Positions 9,398 to 19,549 of a stretch of 64,000 nucleotides of DNA are shown in pieces. Numbering within the stretch: the first letter of the stretch is position 1; each line of letters begins with the position of its first letter. Source of the stretch: Brevibacterium antiquum CNRZ 918 (GTDB lineage: Bacteria; Actinomycetota; Actinomycetes; Actinomycetales; Brevibacteriaceae); the NCBI RefSeq assembly GCF_900169145.1, contig NZ_FXZD01000001.1:434001-498000 (forward strand), read 5' to 3'. The notes beneath the pieces are model-generated. The model did no database searches and was not told where the DNA came from. It saw only the letters and a list, made by a program, of their open reading frames with translations. Made by a program: the position numbers and the translations under genes.

Positions 9398-10822
9398 GTG
9401 TTCTCGTCTGCTGAAGAACTCGTCAACTACATCTCGGAGAACGACGTCAAATTCGTTGACGTTCGCTTCTGCGACCTCCCCGGTGTCGTCCAGCATTTCA
9501 ACCTTCCAGCGGCCTCATACGGCACGGAAGAGATCACCGAAGGGCTGCTCTTCGACGGTTCCTCAATCACGGGCTTCCAGGGTATTCACGAGTCGGATAT
9601 GAAGCTGCTCGCCGATGTCTCATCGGCCTACATCGACCCATTCCGTGAGGCCAAAACATTGGTCATCACTCACTCAATCGTCGATCCCTTCACCGATGAG
9701 CCCTACTCCCGTGATCCGCGCCAGGTTGCGGCCAAGGCCGAGGCCTACCTCGAAAGCACTGGAATCGCCGACACCGTATTCTTCGGAGCCGAGGCGGAGT
9801 TCTACCTCTTCGACTCCATCCGCTACCAGAACACCCCGGGCAGCAGCTTCTACAAGATCGACTCTGAAGAAGCCGCCTGGAGCACGGGCGAAGACGAGCC
9901 CGGCGGCAACCTCGGCTACAAGACCCCGTTCAAGGGCGGATACTTCCCTGTCTCACCCCAGGATAAGTTCGCCGACATCCGCGATCAGATGTCGCTGACG
10001 CTGGAGCAGATCGGTTTCGAGATGGAGCGGGCCCACCATGAGGTCGGCACCGCAGGTCAGCAGGAGATCAACTACAAGTTCAAGACCCTGCAGCATGCCG
10101 GCGATCAGCTCCTCGACTTCAAGTACGTGATCAAGAACACCGCCTACGAACTCGGCAAGTCGGCCACCTTCATGCCCAAGCCGCTCTTCGATGACAACGG
10201 TTCGGGCATGCACTGCCACCAGTCGCTGTGGAAGAACGGTGAACCGCTGTTCTACGACGAGAACGGCTATGGTGGGCTCTCCGATCTGGCTCGCTGGTAC
10301 ATCGGCGGCCTCATCGAACACGCAGGCGCAGTGCTGGCCTTCACCAACCCGACGATCAACTCGTACCGTCGTCTCGTGCCCGGATACGAAGCTCCCGTCA
10401 ACCTCGTCTACTCGGCTCGCAACCGCTCCGCCGCGATCCGCATCCCGGTCACCGGCAGCTCGCCGAAGGCCAAGCGTCTCGAGTTCCGCGTGCCGGACCC
10501 GTCGACCAACCCCTACTTGGCCTTCTCGGCCCAGCTGATGGCCGGCCTCGACGGAATCCGCAATCGCATCGAGCCCCCGGAGCCCATCGACAAGGACCTC
10601 TACGAGCTCCCACCAGAGGAGGCCAAGGACATCAAGCTGGTCCCCGGCTCCCTCGATGAGGCGCTCATCGAGCTCGAAAAGGACCACGACTTCCTCACCG
10701 CGGGCGACGTCTTCACCTCCGACCTGATCGAGACGTGGATTCGGATCAAACGGGAGAACGAGATCGACGTTGCACGTCTGCGTCCGACTCCGACAGAATT
10801 CGAGCTCTACTACGGACTCTGA
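9398..10822 (+). CDS. glnA: Glutamine synthetase type I (adenylylated form)
   Basis: GlnA makes glutamine from glutamate, ammonia and ATP as a dodecamer. The 474 residues match type I beta enzymes. [10 protein letters not shown], the EAEFYLFD metal site, the [15 protein letters not shown]-grasp region and NRSAAIRIP are all present. The loop [11 protein letters not shown] carries the Tyr that GlnE adenylylates, so activity should be switched off under nitrogen excess. The GTG start is set by AGGAG about six bases upstream. The matching adenylyltransferase gene (glnE) lies 1.6 kb downstream, on the other strand. Confidence 0.97.
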   Translation: MFSSAEELVNYISENDVKFVDVRFCDLPGVVQHFNLPAASYGTEEITEGLLFDGSSITGFQGIHESDMKLLADVSSAYIDPFREAKTLVITHSIVDPFTDEPYSRDPRQVAAKAEAYLESTGIADTVFFGAEAEFYLFDSIRYQNTPGSSFYKIDSEEAAWSTGEDEPGGNLGYKTPFKGGYFPVSPQDKFADIRDQMSLTLEQIGFEMERAHHEVGTAGQQEINYKFKTLQHAGDQLLDFKYVIKNTAYELGKSATFMPKPLFDDNGSGMHCHQSLWKNGEPLFYDENGYGGLSDLARWYIGGLIEHAGAVLAFTNPTINSYRRLVPGYEAPVNLVYSARNRSAAIRIPVTGSSPKAKRLEFRVPDPSTNPYLAFSAQLMAGLDGIRNRIEPPEPIDKDLYELPPEEAKDIKLVPGSLDEALIELEKDHDFLTAGDVFTSDLIETWIRIKRENEIDVARLRPTPTEFELYYGL

Positions 10823-10891
10823 GCCACATCCCCAGACCTAGTCGGCTCCTGCCACAGAGCAGGTGAGCCACGGACTGAGGGAATACAGTGG

Positions 10892-10920
10892 GGGCGTCAC
10901 GGGTTTCACCCGTGGCGCCC
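10892..10920. terminator. Terminator hairpin after glnA1
   Basis: A 13-bp stem (GGGCGTCACGGGT pairing with ACCCGTGGCGCCC, one U-G pair) with a three-base loop sits 70 bp past the glnA stop and before mtr. It is followed by TTCAG, so only a short U stretch. It probably separates the glnA and mtr transcripts. Confidence 0.7.
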
Positions 10921-10980
10921 TTCAGTGCATCTGACCAGGGCCGCATTCGATTGTGACCACAACTGATACAGGGATGGACA

Positions 10981-12450
10981 ATGACGCATTTCGATCTCCT
11001 ACTGATCGGCACAGGGTCGGGGAACATGTTCCTCGACGACCGCTTCTCCGGACTCAACGTCGCGATTGCCGAAGAATGGCACTTCGGCGGCACCTGCCTC
11101 AACGTGGGATGCATACCGACGAAGATGTTCGTCTATCCCGCCACAATCGCCGAACAGGCAGCCGAGGCGAACCGCTACAACCTCTCGACCGACTTTCACG
11201 GCGTGGATTGGCCCGCGCTGCAGAAACGCATCTTCGACCGGGTCGACGCCATCGAATCCGGAGGTCGGGACTACCGCAGCGGCGACCGGCAACCCAATGT
11301 GAGCGTCGTCGCCGAACACGTCGAGTTCGTCGGAGAGAAAACGGTGCGAACGGCCTCAGGTGAGACGATCACAGCTGATCGAATCGTCATCGCGGCCGGG
11401 GCCTCCCCCGTCATCCCCGAGGCCACAGGACTCGAGCCGAAGCTGGTGGACACCGATGGCTACCCCGTCTTCACCTCCAACTCGATCATGCGCATTCCCC
11501 AGAGACCCGAACGCCTGGTCATCATCGGGTCCGGCATCATCGCCATGGAGTTCGCCCACGTCTTCGCCGGGCTCGGCACCGAGGTGACCGTGATCGCCCG
11601 TGGTCCACGTCTGCTCGGCACCATCGATGAGGAAGTCTCAACGGAGTTCACCGAACTCTTCGAACGCAACCATACTGTCCACCGCGGAGCAGAGGTGGCG
11701 TCCTACAGCTTCGACAACGACCAGGTGAGCGTGACACTGCGACCCAGCGGCCGCCTCGGCGATGTCGATCTGCCTGCGCAGCTGGACGCGGATGCGGTTC
11801 TCATCGCCACCGGGCGCACACCGAACACCACGAGCCTGCGCGTGGGCGACGCCGGTTTCGACATCCTCGATGATGCGCGACTCAGCGTCGACTCACGTCA
11901 GCGCGTGCTGTCCCAGGGCCGTCCGGTTCCCGGCGTGTTCGCCCTCGGCGACATCAGCTCGCCGCACCAGCTCAAGCACGTCGCCAATCACGAAGCTGCC
12001 GTCGTCGGTGACAACCTGGCCGTGGACGTGGCAGCCGGTGCACCGGGAAGCGGCGCCGAGGCGCAGCTGCGGGAGGTCAACCATCACGCCGTTCCCGGTG
12101 CGGTGTTCACCTCGCCGCAGGTCGCCTATGTCGGCATCACCGAGGAGGAAGCCCGGCGGGCCGGCCATGACGTGAGCGTGAAGGTGCAGAAGTATGCCGA
12201 CGTGGCCTACGGGTGGGCGATGGCCGATGACCCCGGGATCGTGAAGATCGTCGCCGACCGTGCAACGCGCAAGATCCTGGGCGCGCACATCGTCGGTCAT
12301 GAAGCGTCCATGATCATCCAGCCGCTGATCCAGGCGATGGCGTTCGACCAGCGAGCCGACGAGGTGGCCAAGGGACAGTACTGGATTCATCCGGCTCTGC
12401 CTGAGGTCGTTGAGAACGCGCTGCTGGGCCTGGAGTTCAACGACGCCTGA
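10981..12450 (+). CDS. mtr: Mycothione reductase
   Basis: Mtr is the NADPH- and FAD-dependent enzyme that keeps mycothiol, the actinobacterial glutathione analogue, reduced. The 489-residue protein belongs to the disulfide reductase family. Its N-terminus (LLLIGTGSGN) has the Ser-Gly-Asn variant typical of Mtr rather than GGG. The redox pair lies in GGTCLNVGCIPTKMF, a second nucleotide fold in IIGSGIIAMEFAHVF, and the C-terminal IHPALPEVVENALL holds the catalytic His-Glu pair. Compared with the lipoamide dehydrogenase at 988, the WHFGGTCLNVGC context marks this as the mycothiol enzyme. It converges on glnE with a 9-bp gap. Confidence 0.93.
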   Translation: MTHFDLLLIGTGSGNMFLDDRFSGLNVAIAEEWHFGGTCLNVGCIPTKMFVYPATIAEQAAEANRYNLSTDFHGVDWPALQKRIFDRVDAIESGGRDYRSGDRQPNVSVVAEHVEFVGEKTVRTASGETITADRIVIAAGASPVIPEATGLEPKLVDTDGYPVFTSNSIMRIPQRPERLVIIGSGIIAMEFAHVFAGLGTEVTVIARGPRLLGTIDEEVSTEFTELFERNHTVHRGAEVASYSFDNDQVSVTLRPSGRLGDVDLPAQLDADAVLIATGRTPNTTSLRVGDAGFDILDDARLSVDSRQRVLSQGRPVPGVFALGDISSPHQLKHVANHEAAVVGDNLAVDVAAGAPGSGAEAQLREVNHHAVPGAVFTSPQVAYVGITEEEARRAGHDVSVKVQKYADVAYGWAMADDPGIVKIVADRATRKILGAHIVGHEASMIIQPLIQAMAFDQRADEVAKGQYWIHPALPEVVENALLGLEFNDA

Positions 12451-12459
12451 GGACGGGCG

Positions 12460-15400
12460 TCAGAAGCCGTAGAAGTGTTCCTCCATGATGTTCCTGGCAT
12501 GGCGGGTGGTGCGCAGATAGTCGTCTTCGAGTTCGTGACCGCCACCCGCCGGATATCCGAGCAGCCGGGCCGTGGCCTCCAGCTCGAAGTGCTCCTCCGG
12601 CAGTGATTGGGCGGTTCGCCCTCGATACAGCATCACGGCTGAGCGGACGTTGGTGGCCAGCTGCCATGCGGCCGCCAGCTCCTCGGCATCATCCGTGGGG
12701 ATGAGCCCTTCCTCGGCTGCGACACTGAGGGCTGTCAGCGTCGATGTCGTGCGCAGGCCAGGAATCCTGTGGGCGTGCTGAAGCTGCAGGAGCTGGACGG
12801 TCCACTCGACGTCGGAGAGGCTGCCTCGGCCGAGCTTGAGGTGGCGACGTTTGTCCGCATTGCGGGGCAGACGCTCGTCCTCCATCCGTGCCTTGAGGGT
12901 GCGAACCTGCGTCAGCGACTTCGTCGGCATCTCCACCGGATAGCGCAGCGGATCGATCAGCTCCGTGAAGTCTTCGATGAGGCCGGAGTCACCGGCGACC
13001 GGACGCGCCCTCAGCAGCGCCTGCGCCTCCCACGGTTGGGACCACTTCGCATAGTAGGCCCGGTAGGACGAGAGCGCACGGACCAAAGGCCCGTTCTTGC
13101 CCTCCGGACGCAGATCTGCGTCGAGATCCACACCCTGCGCGGCATCGCTGGCCTTGAGTCGGCTCCCCAACCCGAGGGCAACCTTGTTGACGTGCTTGCT
13201 CAGCTTGGCCTTATCCTCGGCACCCAGCTCCTCACCGACGGAGCGGAAGACGAAGGTCACATCAGCATCGGAGAAGTACCCGATCTCATTTCCGCCCCAG
13301 CGGCCCATTGCGATGATCGCGAACTCGTAGGGCGGAGTCTCTGGCCCATCGAGGTCAAGCCGCACGGCCTGCAGCGCACCGCTGACCGTCAGATCCATCA
13401 GGGCAGAGAGATCGCCGGGGATTTCGGCTCGATCGCCGACATCGAGGACATCGCGCAGAGCGATGCGCAGAAGTTCACGACTGTAGGTTTCGCGTATCGG
13501 TGTGATCGACGCTGCCCCATGCCGTTTGAGCAGCCCTGCGACCTCGGCGGCAAGTGCCTTCGAATCGCGGGACTTGAGGTTGTCGAAGTTGTCCAACCAG
13601 GCAACGGCGGCAGGCTGGCGCAGCAGCAGTTCGCTGGCATAGCCGGACAGCGAGAGGACCTCCGCTACGGACTTCGCCGCCAGTCCGGAGTCCCGGAGCA
13701 TCTTGAGGAACCAACCGGATGATGACAGTGAGTCTGTGAGCCGACGAAATGCCAACAGCGCGGCATCGGGACTGACACCGTCTGAGAACCAGTCCAGCAG
13801 CGCCGGCAGGACCTGCTTGATGACCAGCGCGGTGCGCGACATACCAGACGTCAGCGCCTTGATGTGGGCCAGAGCCCCCTGCGGGTCGCGGTACCCGAAT
13901 GCCTGGAGCCGATCGGCGGCAGCCTGCATGCTGCTGCCGCGATTGTGTGCATCGACCACGGCACCGTGGACGCCGACCGCCGCATCGAGGATGGGGCGGT
14001 AGAAGATCTGCTCGTGGAGGCGGGTGACCTGTTTCGCGTAGTCCTTGCGGGTGTCCTCCAGCCGGGCGCCGGTGCGTGAACCCGAGGTGAAGACCGAGCG
14101 CGCGAGAATGCGCAGCTTCTCATCGTCGTCGGGGATGAGTGCATTGCGCAGCATCCGCGGAATCTGGACCCGGTGTTCGACCACGCGCATGAAACGGTAG
14201 GCGGAGGAGAAGACGTAGGCATCCTCTTTTCCGATGTACCCGTGCTCTCCCAACTCCTCCAACGCCACGAGAGTATTCGGAGTCCGGATCTCCTCGTCCG
14301 TGCGCCCGTGGACGAGTTGGAGCAGCTGCGCGGAGAACTCCACGTCACGCAGTCCCCCACGTCCGAGCTTGATCTGCCTGGGCGCCTCGGCGGCGGGAAT
14401 GAGATCCACGACACGACGACGCATCGAACGGATTCCGTCGATGAATCCCTGCCTGCTGGCGGACTCCCACACGAGCGGCAGGAGCGTTTCGACGAACTCC
14501 TCGCCCACTCCCACATCACCGGCCACGGGCCGTGCCTTGAGAAGAGCCTGGAACTCCCAGTTCTTTGCGATGTCGGCGTAGTAGCGCGTGAACTCGGACA
14601 TGGTGCGCACCAATGCCCCCGCTTTGCCTTCGGGGCGCAGCGCGGTATCGACCTCCCACAGGGCAGGTTCTGCTCCGGCGTCGGAGAGGATGCTGCGCAT
14701 ACGTTGGGCCAGTTCAGTGGCCAGTTCGCGCTGTTCATCGTTCGTCGAGGAGTCGAGGACGAAGACCACATCGACGTCTGAGACATAGTTGAGTTCACGA
14801 GCCCCAGTCTTGCCCAGGGCGATCACCGCAATGCGAACCGTGCCCTGAGGATCGAGCTCTGCCCGGGCGATGGCCAGTGCGGCATCCATCGCCGCCGCCG
14901 CCAGGTCAGAGAGCACAGCCATCACGTGGTCGACGATCTCCTCGGGCGCCTCGGCGACGAGATCATCGGCGACCAGCCGCAGCTGGGCATCGCGATAGGT
15001 GCGACGAAGGTCCTTGATCGCCTCATCGCCGAGGTGGTCCGCCGTAGGCGCCGGTGAATCAGGGTCGGCGCCCACGGCGCTCAGCAGATCTCTGCGCAGC
15101 GCTGCCGCCGAAGCCGCCGGGGTGGAGATCATGAGGAACGGTGACTGCTCCACCAGCTGCGGCAGAGACTCAGGATGCCGCACGAGGTGGTCGACCATCG
15201 CTTCTGAGGTGCCCATGACCGCCAGCACTCGACGCAGCAGCGCACGGTCGAGTTCGTCCTCAGCCAGATCCTCCCCGGCCCCGGAACGGATGGCGGACAG
15301 GAACTGAGGTGCCGACTCCCCCGCCGCCTCCAGGACCCGGAGCAGGCCCAGTGCGGCCGCGTGGGGATCCGGGGTCGCTTCGAGGAGATCGATGAACCGA

Positions 15401-15501
15401 GAATCGGTGGCCAGAGGCTCGCCGACGAGCTCATCGATCTCATCGAGGAAGCGGGCCGCTGACGAGGAGACGACGGAGGTGCGCGAAGTGATTCGTGCCA
15501 T
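12460..15501 (-). CDS. glnE: Glutamine synthetase adenylyltransferase/deadenylylase
   Basis: GlnE adds AMP to, or removes it from, the regulatory Tyr of GlnA1 according to nitrogen status. At 1013 residues it is full length. It has two nucleotidyltransferase domains: an N-terminal one with LNYVSDVDVVFVLD (deadenylylation half) and a C-terminal one with IGYFSDADVTFVF (adenylylation half). Each is followed by a DLRPEG/TALRPEGK motif and by a helical GLRDVEF or SLSDVEWTVQLLQ segment. Four bases separate it from glnA2 upstream, so both are transcribed together. Confidence 0.96.
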   Translation of the reverse strand: MARITSRTSVVSSSAARFLDEIDELVGEPLATDSRFIDLLEATPDPHAAALGLLRVLEAAGESAPQFLSAIRSGAGEDLAEDELDRALLRRVLAVMGTSEAMVDHLVRHPESLPQLVEQSPFLMISTPAASAAALRRDLLSAVGADPDSPAPTADHLGDEAIKDLRRTYRDAQLRLVADDLVAEAPEEIVDHVMAVLSDLAAAAMDAALAIARAELDPQGTVRIAVIALGKTGARELNYVSDVDVVFVLDSSTNDEQRELATELAQRMRSILSDAGAEPALWEVDTALRPEGKAGALVRTMSEFTRYYADIAKNWEFQALLKARPVAGDVGVGEEFVETLLPLVWESASRQGFIDGIRSMRRRVVDLIPAAEAPRQIKLGRGGLRDVEFSAQLLQLVHGRTDEEIRTPNTLVALEELGEHGYIGKEDAYVFSSAYRFMRVVEHRVQIPRMLRNALIPDDDEKLRILARSVFTSGSRTGARLEDTRKDYAKQVTRLHEQIFYRPILDAAVGVHGAVVDAHNRGSSMQAAADRLQAFGYRDPQGALAHIKALTSGMSRTALVIKQVLPALLDWFSDGVSPDAALLAFRRLTDSLSSSGWFLKMLRDSGLAAKSVAEVLSLSGYASELLLRQPAAVAWLDNFDNLKSRDSKALAAEVAGLLKRHGAASITPIRETYSRELLRIALRDVLDVGDRAEIPGDLSALMDLTVSGALQAVRLDLDGPETPPYEFAIIAMGRWGGNEIGYFSDADVTFVFRSVGEELGAEDKAKLSKHVNKVALGLGSRLKASDAAQGVDLDADLRPEGKNGPLVRALSSYRAYYAKWSQPWEAQALLRARPVAGDSGLIEDFTELIDPLRYPVEMPTKSLTQVRTLKARMEDERLPRNADKRRHLKLGRGSLSDVEWTVQLLQLQHAHRIPGLRTTSTLTALSVAAEEGLIPTDDAEELAAAWQLATNVRSAVMLYRGRTAQSLPEEHFELEATARLLGYPAGGGHELEDDYLRTTRHARNIMEEHFYGF

Positions 15502-15505
15502 GGGT

Positions 15506-16864
15506 CTACATCGAGGTGAAGTGTTTGCTGAGCTCGAACGGCGTCACCTGAGCGCGGTAGTCATTCCATTCCTGTCGTTTGTTGCGCAGGAAGAAATCGA
15601 AGACCTCCTCGCCCAGGGTCTCTGCAACGAGATCGGACTGCTCCATGATCTCCAAGGCGTGCGACAGACTGGTCGGCAGGGCCTGAATTCCCATGGCCCG
15701 GCGTTCCGTGTCCGAGAGCTGCCAGACGTTGTCCTCTGCCTCCTCTGGCAGTTCGTAGTCCTCCTCGATGCCCTTGAGCCCCGCGGCGAGCAGGAGCGCA
15801 TAGGACAGATACGGGTTTGCCGAGGAGTCAAGGGCCCGGTACTCGATGCGAGCCGAAGAGGACTTGCCCGAGTTGTACTGCGGCACCCGGACCAGCGCGG
15901 ACCGGTTCCGATGTCCCCACGAGATATAGGACGGGGCCTCATGACCGGTCCACAGTCGCTTGTAGGAGTTCACATGCTGGTTCGTCACCGCGGTGATCTC
16001 CGCGGCGTGGGTGAGGACTCCGGCGATGAACTGCCTGCCGGTCTTCGACAGCTGGTACATGGCCCCGGGCTCGAAGAAGGCGTTGTTCTCACCTTCGAAG
16101 AGTGAGACGTGTGTGTGCATTCCGCTGCCTGGATGATCATTGAGGGGTTTGGGCATGAACGAGGCGTACACGCCCTGGGAGATCGCCACCTCCTTGATCA
16201 CCGATCGGAAGGTCATGATGTTGTCGGCCATGGTCAGGGCGTCTGCGTAGCGCAGGTCGATCTCGTTCTGACCTGGTCCGGCCTCGTGGTGTGAGAACTC
16301 CACGGACAGCCCCATGGCTTCGAGCATGGTGACTGCCGAGCGTCGGAAATCGTTGGCTGTCCCGCCGTTGACGTGGTCGAAGTACCCTGCGGTGTCGACG
16401 GGGATGGGAGTCGTGCCCTCGAGGATGCCGCTGACGGGATCGAGGTTGGACGTCTGGAAGAGGTAGAACTCGATCTCCGGGTGAACATAGAAGGAGAAGC
16501 CCTTCTCGGCAGCCTTCGCCAGCGTCCGTTTGAGGACATTGCGCGGATCGGCCTGCGCCGGCTCGCCCCCGGGCACATGGATGTCGCAGAACATCCTCCC
16601 CGTGGGTTCCTTCTCTCCGCGCCAAGGCAGCAGCGAGAAGGTCGAAGGGTCCGGCTTGAGCACCATATCGGCCTCATAGACACGTGAGAGTCCTTCGACA
16701 GCGGAACCGTCGAACCCGATCCCCTCGGAGAACGCCCCCTCGAGTTCTGCGGGAACGACTGCGACGGACTTCAGGCCCCCGAGGACGTCGGTGAACCAGA
16801 GCCGGATGAAGCGGACTTCACGATCCTCGACGGTGCGAAGAACGAATTCTTCCTGACGCGACAT
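15506..16864 (-). CDS. glnA2: Glutamine synthetase type I, GlnA2 form
   Basis: This second type I glutamine synthetase has 452 residues. The ATP and glutamate sites are present (HPEIEFYLFQ, FSHHEAGPGQNEID, GSGMHTHVSLFEG, NRSALVRVP). The place where GlnA1 has its adenylylation Tyr loop reads DYELPEEAEDNVW, without the N/DLYxLPPEE pattern, so GlnE is not expected to modify it. This matches the actinobacterial GlnA2 group. It lies 4 bp upstream of glnE and 3 bp after a small SPOR-like gene, forming one operon. Confidence 0.95.
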   Translation of the reverse strand: MSRQEEFVLRTVEDREVRFIRLWFTDVLGGLKSVAVVPAELEGAFSEGIGFDGSAVEGLSRVYEADMVLKPDPSTFSLLPWRGEKEPTGRMFCDIHVPGGEPAQADPRNVLKRTLAKAAEKGFSFYVHPEIEFYLFQTSNLDPVSGILEGTTPIPVDTAGYFDHVNGGTANDFRRSAVTMLEAMGLSVEFSHHEAGPGQNEIDLRYADALTMADNIMTFRSVIKEVAISQGVYASFMPKPLNDHPGSGMHTHVSLFEGENNAFFEPGAMYQLSKTGRQFIAGVLTHAAEITAVTNQHVNSYKRLWTGHEAPSYISWGHRNRSALVRVPQYNSGKSSSARIEYRALDSSANPYLSYALLLAAGLKGIEEDYELPEEAEDNVWQLSDTERRAMGIQALPTSLSHALEIMEQSDLVAETLGEEVFDFFLRNKRQEWNDYRAQVTPFELSKHFTSM

Positions 16865-16867
16865 TCC

Positions 16868-17071
16868 TCAGCCGTTCCACTTCTTGTCGTCTTCTTCCCA
16901 CTCCTCATTGCGAGCCTGAGCACGCTCGAGGGCGGCTTGGGCCACTTCCTCTGTCTCATAGGGGCCCATGCGATGGTCCGCATCGCTGACCAGGCCGCGT
17001 TCGACCTTGTTGGTCTTGAGATTGAAGTAGTACTTCGAATCAGCGTCGTCGATATCCTTGAACAGTCCCAT
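16868..17071 (-). CDS. Small SPOR-like actinobacterial protein
   Basis: A 67-residue soluble, acidic protein starts the glnA2-glnE operon. It opens with a segment YYFNLKTNKVERGL and a short stretch HRMGPYETEEVAQAALERA, the pattern of a minimal SPOR-type fold seen in many actinobacterial small proteins that sit before glnA2. Such proteins are often misnamed methionine aminopeptidase in databases, and no such motif is present. Its function is unknown. Confidence 0.85.
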   Translation of the reverse strand: MGLFKDIDDADSKYYFNLKTNKVERGLVSDADHRMGPYETEEVAQAALERAQARNEEWEEDDKKWNG

Positions 17072-17399
17072 GTCGAGCCCTCCATCGCGGGTGTGGTGAA
17101 TCCCTGACAGATTTCAGCTTACCGGTTCTGCCCGTTGCCGCCATGACTTGGTCGTCCCTGCCAGTCGCCCGATGGTCGGTGCCTCCAAAAAGTTCGTCTT
17201 AATTGCGTCGGTCAGCGACAAAAGTTCAACATTTCGTATCAAGGCGACCAATTTTCCACCGATTCCGCAAAATTCGTCACGAATACTGGATATAAAGGTT
17301 TGCCCTCCAGACCTTCTAAGGAATACAGTGAGATGTATCCTCAGCCACAGTTCGAACTGGCTGGAACTGCCCATGGGGCAACATGAGAGAAGGAAAGCT
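17072..17399 (+). promoter_or_regulatory. Intergenic control region of ald, with two perfect palindromes
   Basis: This 328-bp gap separates the glnA2 operon (minus) from ald (plus) and has no credible gene. Two operator-like palindromes are visible: ATTCGT-C-ACGAAT at 17272-17284 and CAGTTCGAACTG at 17348-17359. Alanine dehydrogenase genes are commonly controlled by Lrp-type or other regulators that bind such sites. A TATAAA stretch (about 17291) between them could contain a -10 element. Confidence 0.5.
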
Positions 17400-18518
17400 A
17401 TGCGCATTTCAGTGCCCACAGAGGTCAAGAACAACGAGTTCCGCGTCGCCATCACCGCTGCCGGCGTCCACGAGCTCGTTGCCCACGGACACGACGTCAC
17501 AGTTCAGGCCGGTGCCGGCGAAGGATCATTCATCACCGATGATGAGTACACCGAAGCCGGCGCCACCATCGCTCCCGACGCGAAGACCACCTGGGCCGCC
17601 GGAGACATGGTCCTCAAGGTCAAAGAGCCCATCGCCGAAGAATACGGATTCCTGCGCAAGGATCTGATTCTCTTCACCTACCTGCACCTGGCTGCAGATG
17701 AAGCGCTGACTCAGGCGCTCATGAACGCAGGCACCACAGCCATCGCCTACGAGACGGTCCAGCCCGACGCCGGAGGCCTTCCCCTGCTGGCTCCGATGAG
17801 TGAGATCGCCGGTCGACTCTCCACCCAGGTCGGAGCCCACAGTCTGCTCAAGGCCTCGGGCGGGCGCGGGATCCTGCTCTCCGGAGTCCCCGGAGTAGAA
17901 CGGGCCAACGTCGTCGTCATCGGTGCCGGCGTCGCCGGCACGAATGCCGCGCGAATGGCATTGGGCCTGGGCGCCGCAGTCGAGGTCATCGATATCAACA
18001 TCCCCCGACTGCGCCAGATCGATGAGACCTTTGCCGGTGCCATCGCCACCAAGGTGTCGAACAAGTACGAGATCACGAAGTCCCTGGCCTCTGCAGACCT
18101 GGTCATCGGCTCGGTCCTCATCCCGGGCAAGAAGGCGCCGAAGCTCGTCACCGACGAGATGGTAGCCGGCATGAAGCCAGGTTCCGTGCTCGTCGATATC
18201 GCCATCGATCAGGGCGGCTGCTTCGAGAACTCGCGACCGACGACGCATGACGATCCGACGTTCGAGGTCCACAACTCGATCTACTACTGCGTGGCGAACA
18301 TGCCCGGAGCGGTACCGAACACAGCCACAGCGGCATTGACGAACGCGACCCTGCCGTTCGCGGTCAAGATCGCCAACCAGGGGTGGCACGCGGCCCTGTC
18401 GAAGGATTCGGCACTGGCCCGTGGACTCAACATCCACAACGGACACGTGACCAATGACAACGTCGCCGAGGCCTTCGGACTCGAGGCAGTCTCCGTCGAA
18501 CACGCCCTGGCGAACTGA
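17400..18518 (+). CDS. ald: Alanine dehydrogenase
   Basis: Ald interconverts alanine with pyruvate and ammonia using NAD, allowing growth on alanine or ammonia re-assimilation. I chose the ATG at 17400, with AAGGA about six bases upstream, giving 372 residues as in the family. The frame is open further upstream to 17148, but that part reads as non-coding. Motifs include MRISVPTEVKNNEFRVAIT, the catalytic Lys and His region (MVLKVKEP, FTYLHLAADE), and the NAD-binding VVIGAGVAGTNAARMALGLGA. Confidence 0.96.
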   Translation: MRISVPTEVKNNEFRVAITAAGVHELVAHGHDVTVQAGAGEGSFITDDEYTEAGATIAPDAKTTWAAGDMVLKVKEPIAEEYGFLRKDLILFTYLHLAADEALTQALMNAGTTAIAYETVQPDAGGLPLLAPMSEIAGRLSTQVGAHSLLKASGGRGILLSGVPGVERANVVVIGAGVAGTNAARMALGLGAAVEVIDINIPRLRQIDETFAGAIATKVSNKYEITKSLASADLVIGSVLIPGKKAPKLVTDEMVAGMKPGSVLVDIAIDQGGCFENSRPTTHDDPTFEVHNSIYYCVANMPGAVPNTATAALTNATLPFAVKIANQGWHAALSKDSALARGLNIHNGHVTNDNVAEAFGLEAVSVEHALAN

Positions 18519-18560
18519 GCGCACACGTTCCGGTGAATATCACCTGAAACGCACACGCGG

Positions 18561-18592
18561 AAGGCCGACACCATCGTTGTGGTGTCGGCCTT
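18561..18592. terminator. Terminator between ald and a convergent GntR gene
   Basis: A perfect 13-bp stem (AAGGCCGACACCA / TGGTGTCGGCCTT) with a six-base loop lies between two converging genes. It is flanked by short A and T runs on the two sides, so it could work in both directions. Confidence 0.75.
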
Positions 18593-18686
18593 CGGCGTTG
18601 TTAAGGGGCGCTCCTCGATGTGAGGGGGTACCTCTGAGATCACAGGGGATGCGGGAAGCGTCAGCCGCACCGGAGCTGGATTGGTC

Positions 18687-19412
18687 TCAGCTGCGCGGTG
18701 GCATCGTCGTCGACCGGAAGTGCTCCTCACACAGCCTCCCCGCCGCCTGCGCGTCCTGACCAGCGATCGCCTCGACGATGGCAGCGTGATCGGCAACGGC
18801 ATGATCGAAGAGTTCATGGGAGAAGGGATCGTGACGGAACCCGGCGTTGATCCTGGTGTCGATGTCGATGGCCATGCGAACGAGCTCCGGGTTATGCCCG
18901 GCCCGAGCGATGGCGAAATGGAACTGCGCGTCAGCTGTTCTGGCCACCCCCGCCTCGGCGCGTTCGGAGTATCTCTGCGCCAACTGCCGAAGCTCGGTGA
19001 GCTCCTCATCGGTTCGCCGCAGTGCAGCAGTCGCAGCCAGACTGTTCTGGAAGACCGCGCGGGCATCGAGGAGATTTCTGCGTTCGGCATGGAACTCACC
19101 GATGCGATCGGCCATGGGAGCCAGCGCAGTCGGTTCCGCGTTGGAGACGAAGGTGCCGCCGCCGCGTCCGCGCCGCCGTTCGACGACACCGAGGCGCTCC
19201 AAACGCAGCAGCGCCGCACGCACACTTGAGCGTGAAACCTGAAGATCGGCGGCCAGAGCTCTCTCCCCGGGCAGCAGCGTGCCTTCGGGCAATGCACCGA
19301 CGGCGATGCCGGAGAGGATGTGGTCTGCGATCTGCTGCGGTGCACTCGTCAGGCTCACCACGTCGCTGAGTCCGGAGAATTCGGGACCGGTCACATCTGC
19401 CCGTTCGCTCAT
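18687..19412 (-). CDS. GntR/FadR-type transcriptional regulator
   Basis: This regulator has an N-terminal winged helix ([36 protein letters not shown], split here across helices) and a C-terminal FCD ligand domain with the usual Asp/His metal-site pattern ([26 protein letters not shown]). I used the ATG at 19412, preceded by AGGGGAG; an upstream in-frame start at 19478 is less likely. That gives 241 residues. It lies convergent to ald and divergent from map. FCD regulators often sense small organic acids, so control of ald or another catabolic gene is possible but not shown. Confidence 0.88.
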   Translation of the reverse strand: MSERADVTGPEFSGLSDVVSLTSAPQQIADHILSGIAVGALPEGTLLPGERALAADLQVSRSSVRAALLRLERLGVVERRRGRGGGTFVSNAEPTALAPMADRIGEFHAERRNLLDARAVFQNSLAATAALRRTDEELTELRQLAQRYSERAEAGVARTADAQFHFAIARAGHNPELVRMAIDIDTRINAGFRHDPFSHELFDHAVADHAAIVEAIAGQDAQAAGRLCEEHFRSTTMPPRS

Positions 19413-19549
19413 CACTCCCCTTTGCTCAACATTGTGGCCTTCGCTGGCCGTTCCTTTCACTCTATTATCCTCTCCCACGGCAGGCCCGCACCGACAGGCA
19501 CCGCAATTGTGGAATATCTGGGTTCAACCGCTCTAGAATCGAAGGCACC

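Noticed and set aside
17148..17399. Longer ald starting at 17148
   Set aside because: The extra 84 codons look non-coding; the ATG at 17400 has a good ribosome site and gives the family length.
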